From the NCBI GenBank assembly GCA_028023455.1, contig JAQFVV010006650.1, positions 363,185 through 427,184 on the forward strand: a DNA stretch of 64,000 nt, in the 5' to 3' direction. Below are positions 1-8,378 of this stretch, piece after piece; the first letter of the stretch is position 1, and every line of letters begins with the position of its first letter. The notes under the pieces were generated by a model. That model did not search any database, was not told the origin of the DNA, and saw nothing but the letters and a program-made list of their open reading frames with translations. The stretch is from Epiperipatus broadwayi (Eukaryota > Onychophora > Udeonychophora > Euonychophora > Peripatidae). Position numbers and translations under genes: made by a program.

Positions 1-21
1 TTCACTGTCTCTTTCATTTTA

Positions 22-80
22 CTCCACCCACAGATCAGCTGATTTCAAGCTGATTTGCTCTTATCAGGGAAGGGATAGGA
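22..80 (-). ncRNA. Hammerhead-like ribozyme, copy a (degenerate core)
   Basis: Read on the minus strand: CTGATAA (67 to 61), a short stem-loop of four pairs, GAAA (46 to 43), a tiny third helix with an AGCT loop, then the cleavage-type triplet ATC (35 to 33). The consensus first box is CTGATGA. The G-to-A change corresponds to hammerhead G8, the general acid, so this copy is probably inactive. The first helix is also poorly paired here. Confidence 0.5.
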
Positions 81-565
81 GTTAGAAACTAGACCTAAAC
101 ACTAACTCCAAATGTTTATGCAAAACATTTCTATCAGTTTGCAAGCATGAATTTTTTAGACATGTTAATGTCTTCAAACTCAACCTATCAATCCAATATC
201 TATATAGGTATGATATCAGTTCAGTTTCTCCACATAGTCAAAGCTGGGTCTGATATGAGTGCAGTTTTTCCACATAGTTAAAGCTGCAGAAGCTTTAACT
301 ATGTGGAGAAACTAAACTGATATCAGACCCATATAGCTATCTGGTTTGATAGGCTGAGTTTGAAGACATTAACATTTCTTGCAGTGATATAAATTGCAGA
401 AGCTTTGACTATGTGGAAAAACTGAACTGATATCAGACCCATATAGCTATCTGGTTTGATAGGCTGAGTTTGACGACATTAATGTGTCTAAAAATTCATG
501 TTTGCAAACTGATGGAAACGGTTTGCATAAGCACTTGGAGTTAGTGTTTAGACCTAGTTTCTAAC

Positions 566-624
566 TCCTATCCCTTCACTGATTACAGCAAATAAGCTTG
601 AAATCAGCTGATCTAAGGGTGGAG
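566..624 (+). ncRNA. Hammerhead-like ribozyme, copy b (degenerate core)
   Basis: Order of parts: helix I strand ending CCCTTCA, CTGATTA (579-585), stem II (AGC/GCT around an A-rich loop), GAAA (600-603), short helix III with AGCT loop, ATC (611-613), and helix I return strand with AGGG. G8 of the consensus CTGATGA is a T, so activity is doubtful. The layout equals the type I hammerhead, open at helix I. Confidence 0.5.
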
Positions 625-980
625 CAAAATGAAAAAGACAGTAAATATTGACTCTGACATTTATGTAAACAGAAACTGCTTGTTTTGGAGGTCTTGGTAA
701 AGCTCCATCTATTGCTAATTAATACAAGCAATAGCAGGTTTTACGTATATAAAACTTGTTTTTCTTTTTCATAAATGTACCTTTAAAGTTTACTTGCAAT
801 GATATAGATTGCAAAAGCTTTGACTATGTGGAGAAACTGAACTGATATCAGACTCATATAGCTATCTGATTTGATAGGCTGAGTTTGAAAACATTAACAT
901 GTCTAAAACATTTATGCTTGCAAACTGATAGAAACGTTTTGCATAAATGCTTGGAGTTAGTGTTTAGGTCTAGTTTCAAA

Positions 981-1040
981 CTCCTAACCCTTCACTGGAG
1001 AGAGCATATCAGCTTGAAATCAGCTGATCTGAGGGTGGAG
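981..1040 (+). ncRNA. Hammerhead-like ribozyme, copy c (degenerate core)
   Basis: Same arrangement, one unit downstream (cleavage-type triplet at 1027-1029, 416 nt after copy b). Helix I is the best of the four copies: CCTTCA pairs with TGAGGG over six pairs, with distal CTCC/GGAG. Stem II (GAGC/GCTT) and GAAA (1016-1019) are intact. The first box reads CTGGAGA instead of CTGATGA, two changes expected to abolish catalysis. Confidence 0.5.
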
Positions 1041-1234
1041 CAAAATGAAACAGACAGTTAAATATTGACTCTGATGTTTATGTAAACAGAATACGCTTGT
1101 TTTGGAGGTCTTGGTAAAGCTCCATCTATTGATCATTAATACAAGTGATAGCAGATTTTACGTATATAACACTTGTTTTTCTTTTTCATATATATATATA
1201 TAAACTTATACTGGTCAAAACACGTTGCTTCATC

Positions 1235-1345
1235 TAAGATGAGCTGAAAGTCAAAAAATGTACTTCAAATGCAGTCAATTCATAGATTTAGGTCAGGGAC
1301 CCATATGGATTCGAACCCATTCCCTAAACCCTAGATCAAATAACT
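1235..1345 (-). repeat. Possible tRNA-derived SINE remnant
   Basis: On the minus strand, 1318 to 1307 read GGGTTCGAATCC, a perfect match to a tRNA T-arm / Pol III B box. Downstream sequence runs to a (TA)n tail at 1189-1202. I do not find a convincing A box upstream, so this could be a 5'-decayed SINE or a chance B box. Confidence 0.3.
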
Positions 1346-1855
1346 AATGAATAGTATAGTGATAGCACACAATAATATTTTATTATATTACAAAATATTT
1401 ATTGAAGATTCTTTTAATTATCACTAGTAAGAAGAATAATTTATATCTCCAAGTATATACTCTTAAATCCCTGAAAGAATAAATTATGATTGTGAGATTT
1501 TTTAAAAAGATTGAAATAATAAAATTAGTAATATTCGGAATTTACACATATTTTTGAGCAGAGCGTAATTTTAATATTCCAGCACTAAAATTAGATCATG
1601 AAACAAAGGAAATAATAATTAAGAGATGGTGGTACTGACATAATGGAAAAAAATCAAAATAAGGTCATGCTTCTGGATGAAAATGAAACCTAAAACCCAC
1701 TTCTTAGGGCAGTGCTTAGAGAAATGTGATTTGATATGGTGTGGACATCACAGACATGCAGAGGTCTATTATACAAAGAAGGTCATGGGAAGCTCAACTA
1801 TCTTCAGAAATCCATGGTTTTGCTCTTATCACAACCCCCAGGTTGGAAGCACATG

Positions 1856-1900
<45 letters not shown>
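1346..1900. other. Intergenic block ending in a (CA)n(TA)n target microsatellite
   Basis: No gene is seen between 1346 and 1855. Positions 1856-1900 are a compound (CA)n then (TA)n microsatellite. The 5' LTR begins immediately after it, and (TA)n resumes after the 3' LTR, so the LTR element appears to sit inside a TA array. Confidence 0.6.
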
Positions 1901-1903
<3 letters not shown>

Positions 1904-4900
1904 AACCATATATTTTAGCATAAAATATAATAATTGATGTAACTAGTATAAAAAATTTCTCTGTCTTCTTTGGTGATTTGATTGGCTTGATTTGCACTTT
2001 GAACAGATTACTCTCTTATATTATTTTAATAAATTTAAATTTGCTTCGTTCCATATACTAATTCATATCAGAATGTTTAACTTTTTAAAAATTTTGACAA
2101 CACATTAAATTTGGTAAAATAGTATAAAAAAAATAATATTTTGTTTTATTTGTTTAAAGTAATCTTAAAAATTATTTCATTTGAATTAACAAAAAACCAT
2201 TTGTTCAATTAAAATAAATTATTAAAAATAAATACAGTAATTACGTATGCGTCTCAATGTAAAAAAAGAAAAGAGCGCGAATTTAAGAGAAGATCGTCTG
2301 TTAGTTTTGCTTTTGGAGGGAGAAAAAGAAAAAAAGAAAATGGTAAAAAGGCAAATGGTGTAAATTTGATAAGCTTATTTTAAAATAGTTAACAAGTAAA
2401 CTGATTACCACAAATTTGCTATAAACGTAAAAATAATATCGTGGTATTTAATTATAAGATGAATTGCTAAATTTAAAAGTCTGTTCAAGTCGGCTGGCCA
2501 AGTGGATCAAATCACCGGTAATAATTTCCCAATATTACATTTAAAATGTCGGAGCTTCCCAGTTTAAAAGAATTAATTGCAAGAATTTGGTATGTTTTAA
2601 AATGTTTATTGTTCTACAATTTGGAAAATTTAAATAAGTATTTTAATTACAGAAGTTTTATAAATATGAAAATTTGCTTTTTAAAAAAGAAGAAGTTTAA
2701 ATTAAAGTAAAATGTTAAAGTTATCAACATAGTTTAATATTTCCGTTTCAAATTCTAATAAAAATATAGTATTGATTGATATTTAACTTTATAATGCCAG
2801 TAATATATTTGCTAATTAATTTGTTTGTCATTTGGATAATAAACAGTCTTCAAATAATTGATCAAAGCTATTTTCTAATTTTATCGTCAGTGTGGAATGA
2901 TTAAATAAATTGCTATAATTGTTATTCCTAGATTTAAGCGTGGATAAATAAATATTTAGCATGGATGTAATAAACTTGGAACATTTTTAATAGAGAAATG
3001 TAGAAATTAATAACTTTTGAAAAACATTTTCATTTAAGTTCTGCGAGTCATATTTTTGAAATTGTTTCTTGTTTATGGAGCCACGTAAAATCGTTAATCT
3101 GATAGTGATTATAATAACTAACACAAATGGATAAAATTACATGTATGGAATTCAACTATAATTATAGCTATTACTTCATACATTTATTGTTCGACACATC
3201 GTACATGGATTTCACGGATCATATTTGTCGTTATAAAATGCTCTACAATCTAATTTGTGACACACACACCTGCTAAAATTCATATATTGAACTTTAAAAT
3301 GCTATACATTTAATTTATATCACACACACACCTCTTAGATTTTATGTATTTGATGAATAATTCATTACTTTAATTTTATCGTTATATGAACTTGCATGTG
3401 AAGTTCATAAGTTATATTTTATTAAGTTTAAATTAATAGGGGTTGAATAAAATATTTATTCAAGAGAATAGCGCTTGCGAAAAGGGCTTGAAAAGTACTA
3501 AATGAATTCATGAGATGTATCAATCTTTGTGAGGTATTTTGTGAGTCTTTCCAGATTTATATTCCTATGCTAATATTACTTATATTGCATTACACATGTT
3601 TTATTTTAAGCAAGATAAGTTAGTACATTAGTTGTCCTGATTAGTGTAACATTTTATTATGCAAGAACCCACATTTGCTAAAGTGTTAGTGTTTTCTGAA
3701 TGATCAGAGTAACTGAGGAGGATGATTTTGCACTTTAATGTGAAGTAAATAGTAATGTTGTTTTATAATGTTGAAAGGCATTAATCTGTGCCGGTGGTTA
3801 ATCCGCAGATTATTTAATTGCCATTTTTTGTATTTTACACTCATTCCAGCGCTGGTGGTTAATCCGCGGAATTGTGTAATTATACGTATTACTTTATGAT
3901 GGTGTATCAATCCACAAAGCGTTTAGTATTATTTAATTCCTATGTGTAGATGAACGCATCCACAGGAATATGTTTTACTTCATAGATATAAGTTGGGCAA
4001 AGTATTTTAGTTAATCTGCTAAATCATCTTCTTCCATTTGTAAGCATAATTCATAAGTTAGATCGTCAAATTGTAGCAGGACATTCTATTCAAGTTACTT
4101 CATAATAATTAACTGTCGGTTGATTATTATTTACCGGAGTGTAAGTTTACATTTTCATTTTATTTAATGATTACATTATAGCTAAATCCTACAGATATAA
4201 TATTATTTATTATATTATTATAATTTTACGGTATGGATTTATTGAATCTGGAAATGACGTTAAATACTTCATGAGTTGATGTTGAATTTAGTATAATTTG
4301 CTCAAGATTCATTATATCAAATTGAAATAAGGTATGATTAGGTTTTTAAAACCGTACCTATGATATGTTAGTGAAGAAAGTCGATGGAATTATAATTTAT
4401 TTATTTTATTTGTTTATTTATGTTTTTTTAATTATAACATTGGAATTAATTATTTATTATTCATAAATTTGTAAATAAACGTTGATTTATAATTAAACTT
4501 ACTGTGCCGTTGCTATGTGTCATTCTTAAAATCAGAAATCATAAACCTTGGATAGAGCATACATTGAAGTACATACTATCGTCAACATGATATAAGAGTT
4601 TAGTGATATTTTGAGAAAACATTTGGATGCTTTTAGTCTTTGGTAGTTTATGATGTGTAGGGTACAATAAAATCCCATTTACCTTTTCCATCATTTTGGC
4701 TTTGCGTAGTTGATTCTAGTATACAATACAAATTGATTAGTAAACCTGTAAACAGATTTACCAAATAATGATATGATTGAATATATTTACTTAACATTTT
4801 AAATTGTCATTTGTCAGTATAAAAAGAGTCTCAGTGATATAGTAAACTATAAAAAAGAACCCAAGTATTTATGTTTATTTATTGCAAAGCTTTACCTGGA

Positions 4901-5349
4901 CTAGCATTTGTATTAAAAATCATATAGATGGTTTAAAATTTCATAATCTTATGTAGTTTCACAAATTATGCCATCTTGTACATGGTCGGCCATCGGGTCT
5001 CATACAATAAAAATCGCAAATTAAGGTTTGTAACATAATAACATTGCACTTATAATTTGTTTACTGTATTTTATCATACTACTATGATAGGTCATCGCGG
5101 TACACCCTGGCTGCGATCAAATTAAATCATAAAAGTTTATGTTAGATCATTAGTTTGGTCTGTGGTAAGTTGCTCCAGATGTTGGTTGTGGTCCTTGGTG
5201 CATAAAATAGATAGCATAATATGCTTTTGGATACAGCTCTTAATAGCTGACAATGTGTAGCGGGAATTGATCAGTGATCGAGGTTACGATTCTCAGTGCA
5301 CTGATGTTTTGGTGATATTATGTAGTTGACCACACTTTAGAGGGTTACA
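1901..5349 (+). repeat. 5' long terminal repeat
   Basis: Begins TGTAACCATATATTT and ends AGGGTTACA, and matches 8379-11824 throughout with a few substitutions and 1-3 bp indels. It contains two internal short duplications: a block ending in a CACACACACACC tract (near 3240-3335), and two copies of GGTGGTTAATCCGC (near 3790 and 3855). No protein can be defended inside it. At 3.4 kb it is far longer than most invertebrate Ty3/Gypsy LTRs. Confidence 0.93.
2471..2519 (+). promoter_or_regulatory. Candidate LTR promoter and splice donor
   Basis: ATTTAAAA at 2471-2478 is TATA-like. About 40 bp further on CACCG|GTAATA (GT at 2518-2519) resembles a 5' splice site. The spacing from LTR start (about 570 bp) and from TATA to donor (about 47 bp) closely matches the second LTR family at 12577-12621. 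The same sequence lies in the 3' LTR near 8945-8995. This is inference from motif layout only. Confidence 0.3.
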
Positions 5350-6015
5350 AATTTTTGGCGCCACAACGTGGTCGGCCCGATATGTAAGGGTTACAAATAG
5401 AGTTGGGACAACAATCGAACGGTTACAAATTTTTGGCGCCACAACGTGTTCGGCCCGATATGTTGAGGTTAGACAGTCATTATAAGTGTGCAATTACAGT
5501 TTTTAGCACTTTATAAACATGCGACTTGATTAATTGATTGTTGCAGAGTACAATATGGTAATGTGTGAACTGAATTAATTAATGATTGTTGATTACAATT
5601 TTAATTTCCCATATTACAAGAATATTATCATGTGACAAATGCTCTATCATGGTGATAAAATATTGTATGTTTTATTGCTATATATTTCTCCAAATTAATT
5701 ATATAAGATTTCTGATGACAATAGCAATCGTATTCCAAGATATACCAATATTTATGATTGAATTGGGAGAAGTTGAAATTATCAAGGGTTTATAAAGTAG
5801 TTGTTGTAATACTGCAAATATTTAAAGTGGGGGTTCAGATTATTTTAGTGTGAATGTGATATATACCATCTGGGATAGATTATTGGTGGTGAGGATTTAG
5901 TGGTTGGTCGGCTTGAACAAGATTTTAATTGATCATTGTTATTAAAACACATATTTTAGGAAAGTAAAAATTTGGTTTCACAAAATATTGAAATAGTTGT
6001 TATAAAATACCCAAA
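5350..6015 (+). other. Leader with duplicated primer-binding module
   Basis: Right after the LTR, TGGCGCCACAACGTGG (from 5356) is a plausible tRNA-primed minus-strand start site; the TGGCGCC opening is that of lysine-tRNA-type PBSs. The module GGTTACAAATTTTTGGCGCC...CGGCCCGATATGT recurs 78 bp downstream (TGGCGCC at 5434-5440) with one change in the GTGG part. The second copy even repeats the last bases of the LTR (GGTTACA). The rest of the leader to the gag start has no recognisable feature. Confidence 0.7.
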
Positions 6016-8028
6016 ATGAGTGATTCTGAAGAAATTAGTTATCCTGAAACAACCCAAGAAGTTCCTGATTTTGATTTCCAACAACGGTTTATGTTGATGC
6101 TTCAACGTATAGAGATTGGAATGAATGAACAGTCTCTAAAATTGAATGAACAGTCTCTTTCCCAAAAAGAGATGACTGAAAAATTAAATGAACAGTCTCT
6201 TTCTCAAAAAGAGATGACTGAAAAATTAAATGAACAGTCTATTTCTCAAAAAGAGATGACTGAAAAATTGAATGAACAGTCTATTTCTCAAAAAGAGATG
6301 ACTGAAAAATTGAATGAACAGACTGAAAAATTAGATAGTTTTGAGAATAAAATGGCTGAAGTTCAGGAATTTGTGAAAGAAAAAATAGAAGCTGCTAGGG
6401 TAAAAACAATGGAGGAATTTAATCAAAAATTTCAATCCCTAGAAAATAGTTGTAAGGCAGCTAAAGGGGAGTCCGATATTAAATTAGAAGAAATTAAAGC
6501 TAATTTCTTCGATTATAAAAAGCACTTGGAAGTTCAGATAGAAGAAATTGGAAATAAGTTTATAACCCACGAGGAGAATGTGGACACTAAACTCAAGGTG
6601 CTTGATGTGGCAATGGGTGACTCAAGGAGTCAGTTGGCACAAATAGTTAGTGAAATGAACTATAAAGTTCAAGAAGTAGAGTCTCAATCTGCTAAATCTA
6701 TTGATAAAATTAAAACTGAAATGGAAGGTAAACTTCAGAATATGAATGAGAGTCATTCAACTTTTGAACAAGGCATATTTAAATCCATGAGTGAATCTGT
6801 AACAGAGAGCAGAGCAGAATTGGGTAGCATTAAAAAGATTTTGGAGGAAACTATCAATAGGTCTAAAGTAGAAAATAAAGAATTAAAAAAGACTAATGCT
6901 AAATTTAGTGGAGATTTAGAAATGATGCAAAAAGAGTGGAAGGAAATGAGGGATAAATGTCAAGAGTGGCCAAATGAATCAAATGAGTTTAAAGAAGGAC
7001 AGAAACTAGAGGCAAAGATTGAAAATCTTCAGCTAAAAATGTTAGAAATTCAAAGGGCTCAAGAGAAAAATGATAATTTCATTGGTCAAAACACCAAGTA
7101 TTATGTAGAGGGGGCAGAGACCTCTGTTAAAGAAGTAGTTGTATCGGATGGTAATTTTACTGGTATCCGCACAACTCCCATTTTCCAAAAACCATTAGAA
7201 ATTGAATCTGTGGCCAATGATGTCAAGAACACAGATATGTCTATGGGTGGATCTACAGCTCTTAAATTTCTAAAGATTAAGCCATTTAAAGGGGAGTATT
7301 TGGAAAACCCTCTAGAATTTCTTCAAAATCTGGAGGAATTGTTTACTTTATGTGCATTTTCAGAAAGAGAAAAACTGGCTATCTCCAGCAACCATCTTTA
7401 TGCTGCTGCAAAAGATTGGTGGCAGTCTTTGTTTGATTGTCCTCAAACATATGGAGATTTTAAACATTTAATAATGTCAAGTTTCTGGGGTGAAGATCGT
7501 CAGGATAACATGCGTTATCAAATTACTCGAGAAAAGTACAATGCTAATAAAGGTAGCTATACTCAATTTTTTCGTGGACAGGCGGTCAAACTTAAAACTT
7601 TAACTGCTTTTCCATTATCTGAGCATCATATAGTCAGGATCTTAAGACATAACTTACCTCGACAGATTGAACAAGTTTTGATTGCTGCGGATAAGTATAC
7701 AATTGATGAGGTGTCAGAGATCTTAGATGCACTAGAGACAAGTGAATGTGACCTGGAAAACAGATATAGAGGTGGAAAGGATGCTAGAGCTTCTCATAAC
7801 TGTTCCATTGCTAATGTTAATGTTGCTCCCATAAGAAGTCCTTATCGTGATAAAAGATACCAGAGTAGGAGTCGTAGTTATAAACGACCAAAATTTTATC
7901 ATAGAGTTAATGGTCAACCTAGTCTAATTAATAAGACCCAAGATAGAGATCAACCTTCTGTTAGTGGAATTAAACCACTTCACACAAAGGATATTAAGAC
8001 AAATGTTAAAAGTAGTGCATTAAACTAG
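6016..8028 (+). CDS. gag: Gag structural protein of the LTR retrotransposon
   Basis: A 670-residue ORF starting at the first ATG after the leader (context AAAATGA). Residues 43-98 are four 14-residue tandem repeats (LNEQSxSQKEMTEK), and about 100-350 is a lysine/glutamate-rich coiled coil. Residues about 416-580 match the retrotransposon Gag capsid fold (Retrotrans_gag type): a KFLKIKPFKG opening, WWQSLF, the FPLSEHHIV stretch and LPRQIEQVLI. The tail (about 580-670) is basic, with an RSRSYKRPK stretch, probably for nucleic-acid binding, but has no CCHC zinc knuckle. Gag would package element RNA in cytoplasmic particles. A decayed homologue lies on the minus strand at 28640-30560. The ORF is uninterrupted, suggesting recent selection or youth. 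Confidence 0.9.
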   Translation: MSDSEEISYPETTQEVPDFDFQQRFMLMLQRIEIGMNEQSLKLNEQSLSQKEMTEKLNEQSLSQKEMTEKLNEQSISQKEMTEKLNEQSISQKEMTEKLNEQTEKLDSFENKMAEVQEFVKEKIEAARVKTMEEFNQKFQSLENSCKAAKGESDIKLEEIKANFFDYKKHLEVQIEEIGNKFITHEENVDTKLKVLDVAMGDSRSQLAQIVSEMNYKVQEVESQSAKSIDKIKTEMEGKLQNMNESHSTFEQGIFKSMSESVTESRAELGSIKKILEETINRSKVENKELKKTNAKFSGDLEMMQKEWKEMRDKCQEWPNESNEFKEGQKLEAKIENLQLKMLEIQRAQEKNDNFIGQNTKYYVEGAETSVKEVVVSDGNFTGIRTTPIFQKPLEIESVANDVKNTDMSMGGSTALKFLKIKPFKGEYLENPLEFLQNLEELFTLCAFSEREKLAISSNHLYAAAKDWWQSLFDCPQTYGDFKHLIMSSFWGEDRQDNMRYQITREKYNANKGSYTQFFRGQAVKLKTLTAFPLSEHHIVRILRHNLPRQIEQVLIAADKYTIDEVSEILDALETSECDLENRYRGGKDARASHNCSIANVNVAPIRSPYRDKRYQSRSRSYKRPKFYHRVNGQPSLINKTQDRDQPSVSGIKPLHTKDIKTNVKSSALN

Positions 8029-8223
8029 AAGGGGCCTCATGGAAAAGTTCCTCATGTTAGCAACTTAAAGAAAAACGAATTTAGAAAATTTTTAAGCTTA
8101 TATAATGGACCTTTCATGATTGAAAGCCAGGTGGGAGAGAATGCATTTATGCTCTCAACCCCTGAAGGAATCCGAGGCACCTACAATGCACGTAGTTTAA
8201 AACCTGTACCTTCAATAAATTAG
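8029..8223 (+). pseudogene. Integrase C-terminal remnant, in frame after the gag stop
   Basis: Directly after the gag TAG (8026-8028) the same reading frame stays open for 64 codons to a TAG at 8221-8223. The translation contains FLSLYNGPFMIES, NAFMLSTPEG, then RGTYNARSLKP. This is the pattern at the very end of Ty3/Gypsy-type integrases (LYxGPF ... GxYNxRxLKP). It is therefore the terminal piece of a pol gene whose remainder was deleted, fused to the end of gag. There is no ATG-led start of its own; it would be made only by stop readthrough, for which I see no specific signal. It may be kept simply because it adjoins the polypurine tract. Confidence 0.7.
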
Positions 8224-8362
8224 GGGGATTTATATCGTGTAAATGTTATACCATATTCAGATTGATGATAAATTATAGATAGGATAATAAAAAATAGTGA
8301 CTTATGATGTACCTTAGTAGAGTTTGATGAAATGGAATTCTGAAGAAAGATAAATTTTTTCC

Positions 8363-8378
8363 ATAGGGGGGTGTAAAC
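8363..8378 (+). other. Polypurine tract
   Basis: ATAGGGGGGTGTAAAC directly precedes the TG of the 3' LTR. A run of six G after A-rich sequence is the expected plus-strand primer site of LTR elements. The few pyrimidines next to the LTR make the exact primer end uncertain. Confidence 0.65.

Larger units (their letters stand above)
1..1189. repeat. Hammerhead-bearing ~415-bp tandem repeats with a fold-back arm
   Basis: Two direct units (378-792 and 793-about 1189) align along their whole length: each has the GCTTTGACTATGTGG block near its start, the GGAGTTAGTGTTTAG block, the AAATCAGCTGATCT block and the GTTTTGGAGGTCTTGG block. A partial unit (about 295-377) precedes them. The left part, 1 to about 290, is the reverse complement of the same unit, so the array folds back around position 295 (AGTTAAAGCT / AGCTTTAACT). 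The array is cut by the window start at the left and ends in (TA)n at the right. There is no coding capacity. The same family lies on the minus strand at 34731-35361. Each unit carries a hammerhead-like core, annotated separately. Retrozyme-like repeats or Penelope-type terminal repeats are the likeliest identities; a plain satellite is the alternative. Confidence 0.75.

Noticed and set aside
2489-2520. tRNA-like string GGCTGGCCAAGTGGA inside the LTR
   Set aside because: Resembles a Pol III A box of Ser/Leu tRNAs, but there is no B box or foldable tRNA nearby.
3704-3910. 68-codon minus-strand ORF found identically at 10180-10386
   Set aside because: It is identical only because it lies in both LTRs. 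No domain is recognisable, the orientation is antisense to the element, and the sole base change noticed is synonymous by chance.
6142-6309. Regular 42-bp repeats that might suggest a CRISPR-like or satellite array
   Set aside because: They are in-frame coding repeats of gag without spacers, in a eukaryotic element.
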